A stretch of DNA of 64,000 nt from positions 35,102 to 99,101 of the forward strand of contig OMZG01000005.1 of NCBI GenBank assembly GCA_900315505.1, written 5' to 3'. Positions 1 to 8,516 of the stretch are shown here, one piece after another. Position numbers and translations under genes: made by a program. Below the pieces are notes generated by a model. That model had not been told where the DNA came from, did not search any database, and worked only from the letters and a program-made list of their open reading frames with translations. Each line of letters begins with the position of its first letter. Position 1 is the stretch's first letter. The stretch is from an uncultured Lachnospiraceae bacterium (GTDB lineage Bacteria; Bacillota; Clostridia; Lachnospirales; Lachnospiraceae).

Positions 1-182
1 TCCATCGGCTTCGCAAATGGCAGGCCGTGACTGATGTCAAGAGCCTCGCCCTCAGCCTTTTCCTTATTCGCATCGATAAGGACTATCTCTGAAAAAATCG
101 ATGACTGCATAAGCGAATACACGCTTGCGCTTCCAACGAATCCGCAGCCGATCATGGCCGCCTTACGAAAATGTACACCCAT
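1..182 (-). CDS. ldh: L-lactate dehydrogenase, N-terminal fragment (runs off window)
   Basis: Translating the minus strand from the ATG at 182 gives about 60 residues matching the start of NAD-dependent L-lactate dehydrogenase. A Rossmann nucleotide-binding loop (GCGFVGSAS, residues about 12-20) is followed by an acidic residue at the end of the second strand (VLIDAN) and the stretch GEALDISHG typical of the LDH/MDH superfamily. The enzyme reduces pyruvate to lactate with NADH in the cytoplasm, a common fermentation step. An AGGAGG ribosome binding site (187-193) sits 5 bases before the start. The gene is cut by the left edge, so the catalytic histidine and substrate loop cannot be checked; malate dehydrogenase is less likely but not excluded. 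Confidence 0.85.
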   Translation of the reverse strand, partial: MGVHFRKAAMIGCGFVGSASVYSLMQSSIFSEIVLIDANKEKAEGEALDISHGLPFAKPM

Positions 183-257
183 ATTTACCTCCTGTCTTCC
201 TGCCCTCACTACATACCTTACACAATCCTCAGGAGTTTGTCCGTTGTTTTTACAACA

Positions 258-1409
258 TCATCCCTTTGACGCCTCGAGCAGCTTCTGCTTCAGCTGGCCC
301 TCGAGATCTGTGAGCTCTGCCTCTGCGGCATGACGCTTCTCGGCACCGTCACGCTGGATACTGATGACCTCATCGATCGTGGAGATCAGCTGCTCATTCG
401 TATGACGAAGCGTCTCGATATCCACGATGCCGCGCTCTGACTCCTTCGCTGCCGCGGTCGCTGCGACATGCAGCTTGTCGGCATTTTTCTTCAGGAGCTC
501 ATTCGTCATGTTGTTGACCTCGTTCTCGGCCTTCGCTGCCTTTGCCGAATGCTCGATTCCGAGAGCTATCACCATCTGATTCTTCCAGAGAGGGATAGTG
601 TTCACGATCGTGGACTGGATCTTCTCTGCCATCTCCGTATCAGCAGTCTGCACGACCCTGATCTGCGGACCAGTCTGAAGCGCTATCGTGCGTGAAAGCT
701 CGAGGTCGTATATCTTTTTCTCAAAACGATTGCACTTGTCTGCGAGATCCTTCGCTCTCTGCGCATCCTCAGGAAGTCCCGAGGCAGCCGCCTTATCCTG
801 CAGCTCCTTCAGCTCAGTCGCCCTGATCTGCTCGAGCTTTTTCTTTCCGGCGATGATGTACATCGTGAGCTCCTTGAAGTAATTCAGATTCAGGTCATAC
901 ATCCGGTCGAGCACATTGATGTCCTTCATCAGGGTCACCTGGTGCTTCTCGAGCTCATTGACGATGGTCGAGACATTTTTCTCAACCGTAGAATACTTCG
1001 CCTGCAGCGCCGTCAGCTTATTTGACTGCCTTTTGAAAAAAGCTTTGATACCCTTCTCATTATCATCAATATCGAAGTCCTTCAGCTGCGTCACGAGATC
1101 CGAAAGCATCGTCCCGACCTCGCCGACATCATTGGTCTTTACATTATCAATTGTCTTCTGTGAAAAATCAGCCAGCTTCTTCTGCGTCCCCACTCCGTAA
1201 TTCATGACGGCCGAGATATTCGTGATGTCGATCTTCTCGGCAAAAGCATCCACCTGCTTCTGCTCCTCAGGAGTCAGCTGCGCCTCCTTCGTCATGTCCT
1301 CTGCGCTCACATTCGTGCTGCCACAAGCCGCAGTCGGTGCCTGTGGTGCCTCCGGTGCTGCATCGAATTCGAGAGTGATACCTGTGTCCTTTGTCTCCGT
1401 TACTGCCAT
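258..1409 (-). CDS. telA: TelA/YceG-type toxic anion resistance protein
   Basis: This 383-residue protein matches the TelA family, named for tellurite resistance and linked in Firmicutes to stress and cell-envelope phenotypes. It has an acidic, alanine/proline-rich N-terminus (about residues 1-45) and then an almost entirely helical, charged body with coiled-coil character and no signal peptide or membrane segment. That suggests a cytoplasmic scaffold rather than an enzyme. No catalytic residues are known in the family. An AGGAGG site lies just upstream of the ATG. It lies 75 bases upstream of ldh on the same strand. The upstream gap holds a palindromic repeat at the end of the MurF-like gene, so it probably has its own promoter. 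Confidence 0.85.
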   Translation of the reverse strand: MAVTETKDTGITLEFDAAPEAPQAPTAACGSTNVSAEDMTKEAQLTPEEQKQVDAFAEKIDITNISAVMNYGVGTQKKLADFSQKTIDNVKTNDVGEVGTMLSDLVTQLKDFDIDDNEKGIKAFFKRQSNKLTALQAKYSTVEKNVSTIVNELEKHQVTLMKDINVLDRMYDLNLNYFKELTMYIIAGKKKLEQIRATELKELQDKAAASGLPEDAQRAKDLADKCNRFEKKIYDLELSRTIALQTGPQIRVVQTADTEMAEKIQSTIVNTIPLWKNQMVIALGIEHSAKAAKAENEVNNMTNELLKKNADKLHVAATAAAKESERGIVDIETLRHTNEQLISTIDEVISIQRDGAEKRHAAEAELTDLEGQLKQKLLEASKG

Positions 1410-1442
1410 TTTTGCCTCCTTTTATTTAAAAAGTCTGAATCA

Positions 1443-1475
1443 GATGAAAAAGGGACCTGTCCCCTTTTTCATCTT
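1443..1475. repeat. Dispersed palindrome copy 1
   Basis: One of nine related palindromes in this window. The outer arms read GATGAAAAAGGG and its complement CCCTTTTTCATC around a short GC centre. It sits between telA and the MurF-like gene and touches the MurF-like TAA stop (1474-1476). The A-run, GC stem and T-run give it the form of a bidirectional intrinsic terminator. On the minus strand this copy is in the four-G-first orientation, matching the gene it follows. Confidence 0.85.
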
Positions 1476-3057
1476 AGTATGCGTCTGGTAGGTCGTTCTC
1501 CAGAAGTATGTATTTGTGGCCTTCTCCGCTAATGCCGTAGGCGTAGGTCATTGCGCTCTTCAGATCATCAAATGAACGGAGATTCTTCTCATCGAAGCCG
1601 CTGTCGAGTGCGCCCTTCTTGATCGGATCGGTGTGCTGCAGGCGGCCTACAAGAAGGATGTAGTCACAGTTTGCTGCGGCGTAGGTACCGAACTTATAAT
1701 TGTAGTCCGTTTCCTTGTCGCCAAGCTCTACCATGCCAGGTGTGACAAGGATGCGGATCCCGTCAAACATATGAAGCGTCTCGACCGCTGCCTTCGATCC
1801 GGCCGGATTCGAATTGTATGCGTCGTCTATGATCGTTACCTCGCCACGCTGTATCATCTGCAGGCGGTGCTCCACCGGCTCTATACGACGGACAGGCACA
1901 CGAAGCGAATCCAGCGGAATGCCCTGCTCATGAGCAACGGCGATAGCGCCACAGACATTGATCACATTGTGCTCACCGATGAGCCTCATTGTAAATCTCG
2001 CGGTCTCGCCATCAGGAGCCGTAAGCGTGAACTCCGTGCCGAGGGTCGAAAGCTTCACCTCTGAAGCATGGTAGCCCTTATCCGACTTATACGAATAGAA
2101 GATCACCTTGCGTGAGGAGCCATACTCTGATGCCTTTTCCAGTTCATAGGAATTGTCCGCATTCAGATAGATGCGATTCCCCTCAGGCACAGCATCAGCC
2201 AGCTCAAACTTCGTATTCACGATATTCTCCTGAGTATGGAAGGTCTCGAGATGCTGCGGCCCGATGCTTGTGATGATGCCCTCCTGCGGAGGGAAGAGAT
2301 CGCAGATCTCCTTGATATCATGCACATGACGCGCGCCCATCTCACAGAGAAAGATCTGGTTCGACGGCTTCAGATGCTCGCGGATCGTACGCACGACTCC
2401 GAGCGTCGTATTGAAATTGCCCGGGGTGATCAGCACATCATAGAAGTCCTTCAGCAGTGTGTTCAGATAGTACTTCATCGAGGTCTTGCCGTAGCTGCCG
2501 GTGATACCTATTATCTTTATCCGGGGATTCTCCCTGATGATCCTCTGCGCATCCCTGATGTAGTGACGGTTGATCCCGGCCTCTATCGGATGATTGATCA
2601 GATTGCACAGGATCACGATGTATGGAAGCACCGACAGATACAGCATTGCCAGAAGCACCACCCTCTCATGGCATACCACGAAGAGCACCGCATACACGAT
2701 CACGATCGTTGCGATAAGCCTCTTCACGCGTGCGGTCACGACCAGCTTCTTCTTCGTCTCCGTGCGCCAGTACAGCGCATAGGTAAAGATGATCGCAATC
2801 GTCCACGGTATCGCGATGATGAGGCATACGAGGTCGACTACCGGATGCTGGAAAAATGTCATCACGCATGCATCCAGAAGCACCACGGTAAGGAAGCGCT
2901 GTCTCGCATCGTTCTTTATCAGCCAGCTCCAGAACTCGCCGTTCTTATATCCATTCTGCTGGAACATCTGAAGATTGTAATGAAGACCCAGAACCAGAGC
3001 GATCGTCGTCACGAAGACATTGGCGAGCGCGAGGATCTGGTCGATCAGTATCAGCAT
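1474..3057 (-). CDS. Membrane-anchored MurF-like Mur ligase
   Basis: A 527-residue protein whose C-terminal two thirds is a Mur ligase. The ATP-binding loop GITGSYGKTS is at residues 184-193, followed by a typical central domain (NFNTTLG, EMGARH, GIITSIGPQHLETF) and a C-terminal domain with DDAYNSNP and VTPGMVELG. These motifs resemble MurF, which adds D-Ala-D-Ala to the UDP-MurNAc-tripeptide. Unlike standard MurF, about 150 N-terminal residues contain four or five hydrophobic segments (roughly 4-26, 55-70, 74-97, 112-130 and 133-152), placing the ligase at the membrane. It overlaps the downstream end of the alpha/beta hydrolase gene by 7 bases, so the two are coupled. Its exact substrate is not fixed by the sequence; it may be an accessory paralogue of MurF. 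Confidence 0.8.
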   Translation of the reverse strand: MLILIDQILALANVFVTTIALVLGLHYNLQMFQQNGYKNGEFWSWLIKNDARQRFLTVVLLDACVMTFFQHPVVDLVCLIIAIPWTIAIIFTYALYWRTETKKKLVVTARVKRLIATIVIVYAVLFVVCHERVVLLAMLYLSVLPYIVILCNLINHPIEAGINRHYIRDAQRIIRENPRIKIIGITGSYGKTSMKYYLNTLLKDFYDVLITPGNFNTTLGVVRTIREHLKPSNQIFLCEMGARHVHDIKEICDLFPPQEGIITSIGPQHLETFHTQENIVNTKFELADAVPEGNRIYLNADNSYELEKASEYGSSRKVIFYSYKSDKGYHASEVKLSTLGTEFTLTAPDGETARFTMRLIGEHNVINVCGAIAVAHEQGIPLDSLRVPVRRIEPVEHRLQMIQRGEVTIIDDAYNSNPAGSKAAVETLHMFDGIRILVTPGMVELGDKETDYNYKFGTYAAANCDYILLVGRLQHTDPIKKGALDSGFDEKNLRSFDDLKSAMTYAYGISGEGHKYILLENDLPDAY

Positions 3058-3824
3058 AGAAAACTCCTTAGTATCTCCCTGAACTCCTGCGGCTTCCTGA
3101 GGAAGGAAAAGTGATCCGTCCCTGTCAGCACATGCAGCGTGGCATTCGGGATCAGCCTCTCCATATCCTGCCCGTCAGCAAGCGGCGTAGCAGTATCGAG
3201 ATCTCCCCATACCAGACAGGCTTCATACGGGATATCCGGCAGCCTGTAGGTGAGGTCATTGTTCACGGCACGCACCATGCACTGCTTCATCATCGGGCTC
3301 GAATTCCTGTAATCAGCTGAGCCCTGCTGCCCCTGCCAGATGTCTACTGCATCTTTGAAAAAATAATAGAACGGTGGAAAATGGTACAGCGCCCTTCTGA
3401 AATGATACCTCCTGATGCTACTCTTCTGCTTCGGAGTCTTCTCCCTCTGAATGCCTGCTGCATCGATAAGCACGAGCTTCTCTATCTCAAAGGGAATCTC
3501 CTCCTTCGACAGTGACGACAGCCAGATCATGATCCTGCCGCCGAAGCTGTGCCCGATCAGAGTCACCTTCTTCACCTCGAGAAACTCCATGAAATGGATG
3601 AACCACATGGTGAACTCATCTATCCCCCACGGCTCCGACGGCTCATCACTGTCCGAGAAGCCCGGCAGATTGAACTGCACGACCGTGTACTCATCGCTGA
3701 TATCCTCTGCGATCGAGTCATACAGCTTCATATCCGTCCCCCAACCCTGCAGGATCACGGCCGTCCGGCTGCCCTCACCTGTGGTCTTGTATCTTATATC
3801 TTTCCCATCAATAGTCGTTTCCAT
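3051..3824 (-). CDS. Alpha/beta hydrolase
   Basis: A 257-residue alpha/beta-hydrolase-fold protein. The nucleophile elbow GHSFGG lies near residue 92, a likely acid aspartate is in VWGDLDTATP, and the catalytic histidine is in GTDHFSF near the C-terminus. The oxyanion region LQGWGTD follows the first strands. There is no signal peptide, so it is cytoplasmic. Its end overlaps the start of the MurF-like gene by 7 bases, which implies co-translation and possibly a shared envelope-related role. The substrate cannot be inferred. Confidence 0.85.
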   Translation of the reverse strand: METTIDGKDIRYKTTGEGSRTAVILQGWGTDMKLYDSIAEDISDEYTVVQFNLPGFSDSDEPSEPWGIDEFTMWFIHFMEFLEVKKVTLIGHSFGGRIMIWLSSLSKEEIPFEIEKLVLIDAAGIQREKTPKQKSSIRRYHFRRALYHFPPFYYFFKDAVDIWQGQQGSADYRNSSPMMKQCMVRAVNNDLTYRLPDIPYEACLVWGDLDTATPLADGQDMERLIPNATLHVLTGTDHFSFLRKPQEFREILRSFLC

Positions 3825-3843
3825 AATACAAGTATTCTACCAC

Positions 3844-3870
3844 AAAAAAAAGCAGGTGTCACCCTGCTTT
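3844..3870 (-). terminator. Intrinsic terminator after proC
   Basis: On the minus strand an AAAGCAGG stem with a short loop is followed by a run of eight T residues. It lies about 50 bases past the proC stop and before the hydrolase start, so it should end the aldo/keto reductase-proC transcript. Confidence 0.75.
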
Positions 3871-3918
3871 ACTGTCTGTATTCATTTTTCAGGAGCATGT
3901 GCCGCTCTGGCCGGTCTG

Positions 3919-4722
3919 TTATTCTGACATTTCTCTCGACCTCTGCGCTGCCGTGCGTACCGCGTCGATCATGGCTGCGCGCATGCCGTCCTTCTCGAGG
4001 GCTGCGACACCGGCGATGGTCGTGCCGCCAGGTGAGGTGACTGCATCCTTCAGCTCGCCCGGATGCTTCCCGGTCTCGAGGACCATCTTTGCGGAGCCGA
4101 GCACTGACTGGGCAGCGAAGGTGTATGCCTGCTTCCTGGGCATCCCCTCAGCCACAGCTGCATCAGCCATAGCCTCGATGATCATGTATATGAAGGCCGG
4201 TGACGAGCCGGATACCCCGGTCACTGCATCCATCAGCTTCTCATCAACGAACTCTGCTTTTCCAAAACTATTAAACAGCTCCAGTGCCTTTTCTTTCTCT
4301 TCATCTGTCACCAGCCTGTCGGTGCACAGGGCGCTCATTGCTTCTCCTACCATTGCCGGTGTATTCGGCATCGTGCGGATGATATGTGTGTCTGTGCCAA
4401 GTGCGAAATGCAGCTTCTTCAGATCATATCCGGCGGCTACGGAGATTACGAGCTGTTCCTCGTGCAGAGTCTCCCTGATCTGCGATGCCACCTCATCCAC
4501 CTGTGCCGGCTTCACCGCTATAAATACCACATCGGCATCTGCTGCCGCCTTATTGTCAAGAGTCACCGTGATTCCAAGCGCATCAGATACTCTCTTCTGT
4601 GACTGTTCACTCCTGCATGAAGCGATCACCTCATCCTTCGAAGCTAGTCCGGCTCCGAGTATGCCTTTCAGCATGGCTGAACCCATATTACCAACGCCTA
4701 TAAATCCAATTTTCTTTCTCAT
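3919..4722 (-). CDS. proC: Pyrroline-5-carboxylate reductase
   Basis: This 267-residue enzyme catalyses the last step of proline synthesis, reducing 1-pyrroline-5-carboxylate with NAD(P)H in the cytoplasm. The N-terminal dinucleotide loop GFIGVGNMGSAM is at residues 5-16. The C-terminal helical domain carries the family signature around VTGVSGSSPAFIY and SPGGTTIAGV. I chose the ATG at 4722 because the longer open frame begins inside the upstream reductase gene and adds residues with no family similarity; AAAGG lies just before 4722. It follows the aldo/keto reductase by 13 bases and is probably in the same transcript. Confidence 0.93.
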   Translation of the reverse strand: MRKKIGFIGVGNMGSAMLKGILGAGLASKDEVIASCRSEQSQKRVSDALGITVTLDNKAAADADVVFIAVKPAQVDEVASQIRETLHEEQLVISVAAGYDLKKLHFALGTDTHIIRTMPNTPAMVGEAMSALCTDRLVTDEEKEKALELFNSFGKAEFVDEKLMDAVTGVSGSSPAFIYMIIEAMADAAVAEGMPRKQAYTFAAQSVLGSAKMVLETGKHPGELKDAVTSPGGTTIAGVAALEKDGMRAAMIDAVRTAAQRSREMSE

Positions 4723-4735
4723 GAAACTGCCTTTC

Positions 4736-5740
4736 TTATATCTCTGCTGAAATCCTGTCAATCTCTGCGAGCTCCTCATCCGAGAAGCTGTCATTCTCAA
4801 GGAAACGTACATTGTCCCTGATCTGCTCAGGCCTCGAGGCCCCGATGATCACCGAGCTCACCTCGTCATCACGAAGCACCCATGCGAGGGCCATGTCCGC
4901 AAGTGACTGACCACGGCCCAGCGCCATCTCATTCAGCCTCCTGATCGCATCCAGCTTCTTATCCGTCAGGTCTTCCCTGTGCAGGTATCTCGGGTCATGG
5001 GCTATACGGCTGTCGGCCGGGATACCATTCAGATATCTGTCAGTCAGCAGGCCCTGTGCGAGCGGACTGAATGCAATGATGCCGATTCCATCCTTCCTCG
5101 CGGTATCCTTCAGGCCTTCCCTCTCAATTTTCCTGTCGAAAATGGAATACCGGCGCTGGTTCACGATCAGCGGTAGATGTATTTTCCTCGCGATCTTCAC
5201 CGCGGCATCGGTCTGCTCTGCATTATAATTCGAGATACCGGCGTAGATGGCCTTCCCGCTGTGCACTATCTGCAGCAGCGCCTCCATAGTCTCCTCAAGC
5301 GGCGTGTCAGGGTCCGGCCTGTGATGATAGAATATATCCACATAGTCGAGTCCCAGCCTCTGAAGCGACTGATCGATGCTTGCCATCAGATACTTCCTGC
5401 TGCCCCAGTTGCCATAAGGGCCCGGCCACATATCGTACCCGGCCTTCGATGTGATCACGAGCTCATCCCTGTACGGCATGAAATCCTCGTGCAGCAGATG
5501 TCCTGCATTGATCTCCGCACGGCCATACTCCGGGCCGTAGTTATTCGCCAGATCGAACTGCGTGATACCGAGGTCGAAGGCCGTCCGCATCATCTGTCTC
5601 ATATTCTCATAATTCCCGTTCGATCCGAAATTGTGCCAGAAGCCCAGCGACACAGCCGGGAACATAAGCCCGCTCTTCCCCACACGGTTGTACTTCATCC
5701 TCTCATAGCGTGATTCGCTCGCCACATATATATCGGCCAT
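4736..5740 (-). CDS. Aldo/keto reductase, YghZ/GpR-like
   Basis: A 334-residue aldo/keto reductase of the YghZ (L-glyceraldehyde-3-phosphate reductase) type. The catalytic tetrad can be placed: aspartate and tyrosine in the FDLANNYG region, lysine in ITSKAGY, and histidine in FYHHRPDP. The NADPH-binding end is IIGASRPEQI. The stretch MWPGPYGNWGSRKYL is typical of this subgroup. It is a soluble cytoplasmic oxidoreductase that likely detoxifies small aldehydes. It is divergent from rarA across a 105-base region with a striking inverted repeat, and precedes proC by 13 bases. Confidence 0.88.
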   Translation of the reverse strand: MADIYVASESRYERMKYNRVGKSGLMFPAVSLGFWHNFGSNGNYENMRQMMRTAFDLGITQFDLANNYGPEYGRAEINAGHLLHEDFMPYRDELVITSKAGYDMWPGPYGNWGSRKYLMASIDQSLQRLGLDYVDIFYHHRPDPDTPLEETMEALLQIVHSGKAIYAGISNYNAEQTDAAVKIARKIHLPLIVNQRRYSIFDRKIEREGLKDTARKDGIGIIAFSPLAQGLLTDRYLNGIPADSRIAHDPRYLHREDLTDKKLDAIRRLNEMALGRGQSLADMALAWVLRDDEVSSVIIGASRPEQIRDNVRFLENDSFSDEELAEIDRISAEI

Positions 5741-5778
5741 ATAACTACCTTTCTGAACTGATCAGTTGTGCTCCAATC

Positions 5779-5811
5779 ATTGTACCACAAAACAAGAGTT
5801 TGTGATACAAT
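5779..5811. promoter_or_regulatory. Inverted repeat with mirrored promoter-like boxes
   Basis: Two 13-base arms (5779-5791, ATTGTACCACAAA, and 5799-5811, TTTGTGATACAAT) are reverse complements with one mismatch around a 7-base spacer. Each arm contains a TTGTA(C/T) and a TACAAT, so each can read as a -35-like box in one direction and a -10-like box in the other. It sits between the divergent aldo/keto reductase and rarA genes. It may be an operator or a symmetrical promoter; the 20-base box spacing is longer than ideal. Confidence 0.5.
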
Positions 5812-5845
5812 AATAGGTAAAATAATCTGATTCTGGAGGATCATT

Positions 5846-7162
5846 ATGGATCTGTTTGATTATATGGCCGAAGAAAAGAAGAAAAGTGACGCCCCTCTCG
5901 CTGCGCGGATACGGCCTGAGACGCTCGATGAGATAGTAGGGCAGGAGGATATCATAGGAAAGGATAAGATGCTCTACCGTGCGATAAAGGCGGACAAGCT
6001 GTCGTCCGTCATTTTCTACGGGCCTCCCGGCACCGGGAAGACGACCATCGCCCGTGTCATCGCGAATACCACCAGCTCTGAATTCACGCAGCTGAATGCT
6101 ACTGTCTCCGGGAAGAAGGATATGGAAGAGGTCGTGAAGCAGGCTAAGGACACCCTCGGGATGTATGGCAGGCGCACCATCCTCTTCATCGATGAGATAC
6201 ACCGCTTCAATAAGGGACAGCAGGACTATCTGCTCCCGTTCGTCGAGGACGGCACGATCATTCTCATAGGTGCGACCACAGAGAACCCCTACTTCGAAGT
6301 GAATGGGGCTCTGCTGTCACGCTCGATCATCTTCGAGCTGCATACCCTGACTTTCGACAACATCCGCACTATCATCCGGCGTGCCCTGACCGATGAGAGA
6401 AAAGGCCTCGGAAAGCTGAATATACAGGCTGACGATGATGCCGTAGACTTCCTTGCGGACATGGCAAATGGCGATGCCCGCCGGGCTCTGAATGCTCTCG
6501 AGCTCGCCGCCCTCACCACCGATCCTGACAAGAACGGTGTGATCCACATCACCCTGGAGGTCACATCGGAGTGCATCCAGAAGAGAGTCATCGGATATGA
6601 CAAGAAGGGCGACGGCCATTATGACACGATCTCTGCCTTCATCAAGAGCATGCGCGGCTCCGATCCGGATGCCGCCGTCTACTATCTGGCGAAAATGCTC
6701 ACAGCCGGAGAAGACGTGAAGTTCATAGCCCGCCGCATTATGATCTGTGCATCTGAGGATGTGGGAAATGCAGACCCGATGGCTATGGTTGTCGCTGCCT
6801 CTGCTGCGACTGAAGTAGAACGTGTCGGAATGCCAGAGAGCCAGCTGATCCTGTCGCAGGCCGCCATCTATGTGGCCTGTGCTCCGAAGTCCAACAGCTG
6901 CACGAATGCCATCTATGCCGCTATGGATACGGTGAAGCACACGATGACTGATGCCGAGCCTGCCTACCTACAGGATGCCCACTATGGCGGATCTGCGAAG
7001 CTTGGCCGTGGCATCGGCTACAAGTATCCTCACGACTATCCGGGCCACTACGTGAAGCAGCAGTATCTGCCGGACGCAGTGCAGGGCACGAGGTTCTATG
7101 AGCCTTCCGATCAGGGGCATGAGGTTGAAATACGGAAGAGACTCGATGCACTCGACAGATAA
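5846..7162 (+). CDS. rarA: Replication-associated recombination protein A (AAA+ ATPase)
   Basis: A 438-residue RarA/MgsA protein, a AAA+ ATPase of the clamp-loader clade that acts at stalled replication forks. Walker A GPPGTGKT is at residues 59-66 and Walker B LFIDEIHRF is around 113-121. The sensor stretch IGATTENPYFEVN, an arginine-finger region (LLSRS) and the C-terminal MgsA tetramerisation domain (AAYVACAPKSN-like segment, LGRGIGYKYPHD) are all present. The ATG is preceded by GGAGGATC. It is monocistronic: the upstream gene diverges and a strong hairpin follows 5 bases after the stop. Confidence 0.95.
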   Translation: MDLFDYMAEEKKKSDAPLAARIRPETLDEIVGQEDIIGKDKMLYRAIKADKLSSVIFYGPPGTGKTTIARVIANTTSSEFTQLNATVSGKKDMEEVVKQAKDTLGMYGRRTILFIDEIHRFNKGQQDYLLPFVEDGTIILIGATTENPYFEVNGALLSRSIIFELHTLTFDNIRTIIRRALTDERKGLGKLNIQADDDAVDFLADMANGDARRALNALELAALTTDPDKNGVIHITLEVTSECIQKRVIGYDKKGDGHYDTISAFIKSMRGSDPDAAVYYLAKMLTAGEDVKFIARRIMICASEDVGNADPMAMVVAASAATEVERVGMPESQLILSQAAIYVACAPKSNSCTNAIYAAMDTVKHTMTDAEPAYLQDAHYGGSAKLGRGIGYKYPHDYPGHYVKQQYLPDAVQGTRFYEPSDQGHEVEIRKRLDALDR

Positions 7163-7166
7163 AAAA

Positions 7167-7201
7167 TCGAGCACTGGACAATTCATTTGTCCAGCGCTCG
7201 A
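7167..7201 (-). terminator. Hairpin terminator between convergent rarA and CHAP gene
   Basis: A 15-base stem (7167-7181 with 7187-7201) has one mismatch and a five-base loop. On the minus strand it is followed by six T residues, so it best terminates the CHAP gene. It may also help end rarA, though the plus side lacks a T-run. Confidence 0.8.
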
Positions 7202-7209
7202 CGAAATCT

Positions 7210-8445
7210 TCATTTCTTTACCAGCTTCACCTTGCTGCTGAGACCTGCTGCCTTGAACAGCTTCCTGTACTTCGAATACTGCTTCTTAGGGACTGTGATC
7301 TTATCTGACTTCGCAAGTCCCCTGAATGCGTTCTTCTTCACGGAGGTAATCTTCGTGGACTTTATCCCTATCTCTTCAAGCTTCTTACACTTAGTGAATG
7401 CCTTTGCGCCTATTGTCGTAATGGTATATGTATAGCTTCCTCTCGTGAACTTCTCCGGGACCTCTATCTTCTCTGAAGCATCATCCGTACTCTTCACATA
7501 CTCTGCCTTAACTGCCTTCTTCGATACTGACAGTACCTTGTACTCAGCCTTCTCATGGGTTATCTTATCCCCCTTCTCCGGGGCCTTCACCTTCTTGAGA
7601 AACTGCATCGAGACATAGCCCTTCACCTTATTATATGTGACATATGCCCATGAATCATCAGAGGTGCCGCTCGTCTTTGTGGCTGTGATGATGGTTCCCT
7701 TCGGGATACTGCCAAGAGATGCCGCTGATGTGCCCGCTGTCTTTCTGATAGTAAGCGGCGAGGAATTCGTCGTGACCTCGTAGTCACCTGCGCCCTTCCT
7801 GGTAAACTTCTGCTCTTTCTTCTCTGGCTCCGGGGTCGGGGTCGGATTCGGGGTTGGAGTAGGTTTCGGAGTAGGGGTCGGGGTTGGCGTCGGAGCAGGT
7901 GTAGGCGTGATAGCGCCGTTATATGCCGGGCGCACATACTTCCTTATCACCGCTCCGCTCGCGAGAGAATGACCGTGGGTATCCTTATATACCCCCTTCA
8001 CCATTGAGACCTTGCTGCTGTAATTTCCTTCTACTGACTGCTGTGCATCGACCATGAGTCCCACATGCACATATCCATCTGTGCTGCAGTAGTAGAATAC
8101 GAGATCGCCCTTCTGCGGGATCGCAACCTCCGTACCTCCTGCCGCCAGGACTGCATTATACAGCGATGACACCTTGCCATTCAGCGGTATGGCATCCGAT
8201 GCTCCTGCAAGTATCGCACAGTCACACACGAAGTCCGCACACCAGCTCTCCGTATATCCGAAGTCCGCTTTCTTCTTTCCGAGCTGGGCGATACCTATAT
8301 TCACTATATCCGTCGCCTTGTCTCCGGTCTTCACATACAGGCCCGAATACTTATCCGGATGGCTCTGCGTCGCCTCAGCCGGCACGCACACATATGAAAT
8401 TAAGATAATAACGCTGCACAGAGCAGCAAGTAATCTTTTGCGCAT
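7210..8445 (-). CDS. Secreted CHAP-SH3b protein with leucine-rich-type tail
   Basis: A 411-residue exported protein. Residues 1-25 form a signal peptide. Residues about 45-175 resemble a CHAP/NlpC amidase fold, with a candidate nucleophile Cys69 (ESWCADFVCDC) and His127 (YVHVGLMV). Residues 180-208 are a threonine/proline linker, 222-285 a bacterial SH3 domain, and about 295-411 a BspA-like leucine-rich segment (TIGAKAFTKCKKLEEI). The likely role is peptidoglycan cleavage or remodelling at the cell surface. There is no ribosome binding site before the ATG; an extended -10 box lies 6 bases upstream, so the message may be leaderless. Confidence 0.82.
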   Translation of the reverse strand: MRKRLLAALCSVIILISYVCVPAEATQSHPDKYSGLYVKTGDKATDIVNIGIAQLGKKKADFGYTESWCADFVCDCAILAGASDAIPLNGKVSSLYNAVLAAGGTEVAIPQKGDLVFYYCSTDGYVHVGLMVDAQQSVEGNYSSKVSMVKGVYKDTHGHSLASGAVIRKYVRPAYNGAITPTPAPTPTPTPTPKPTPTPNPTPTPEPEKKEQKFTRKGAGDYEVTTNSSPLTIRKTAGTSAASLGSIPKGTIITATKTSGTSDDSWAYVTYNKVKGYVSMQFLKKVKAPEKGDKITHEKAEYKVLSVSKKAVKAEYVKSTDDASEKIEVPEKFTRGSYTYTITTIGAKAFTKCKKLEEIGIKSTKITSVKKNAFRGLAKSDKITVPKKQYSKYRKLFKAAGLSSKVKLVKK

Positions 8446-8451
8446 ATGAGC

Positions 8452-8460
8452 ATTATAACA
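8452..8460 (-). promoter_or_regulatory. Extended -10 promoter abutting the CHAP start codon
   Basis: The minus strand reads TGTTATAAT, an extended -10 box, and the hexamer ends 6 bases before the ATG at 8445. Transcription would begin at or one base from the start codon. No Shine-Dalgarno sequence is present in the preceding 25 bases. Confidence 0.6.
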
Positions 8461-8494
8461 CGATTCTGTCAGAAATCATATCTCAATGTAACAA

Positions 8495-8516
8495 AAAAGG
8501 GCCTCGCGGCCCTTTT
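8495..8516 (-). terminator. Intrinsic terminator of the lipoprotein operon
   Basis: A perfect 9-base stem (AAAAGGGCC with GGCCCTTTT) around a TCGC loop lies directly at the stop codon of the solute-binding lipoprotein. On the minus strand it continues into a T-run. It should end the three-gene lipoprotein-chemoreceptor-lipoprotein transcript. Confidence 0.85.

Noticed and set aside
183..257. Rex operator upstream of ldh
   Set aside because: TTGT-N4-ACAA near 242 is shorter than the Rex consensus and its spacing does not fit.
7840..7910. Short repeats in the CHAP gene as a CRISPR or satellite
   Set aside because: They encode a threonine-proline linker in frame; no spacer structure is present.
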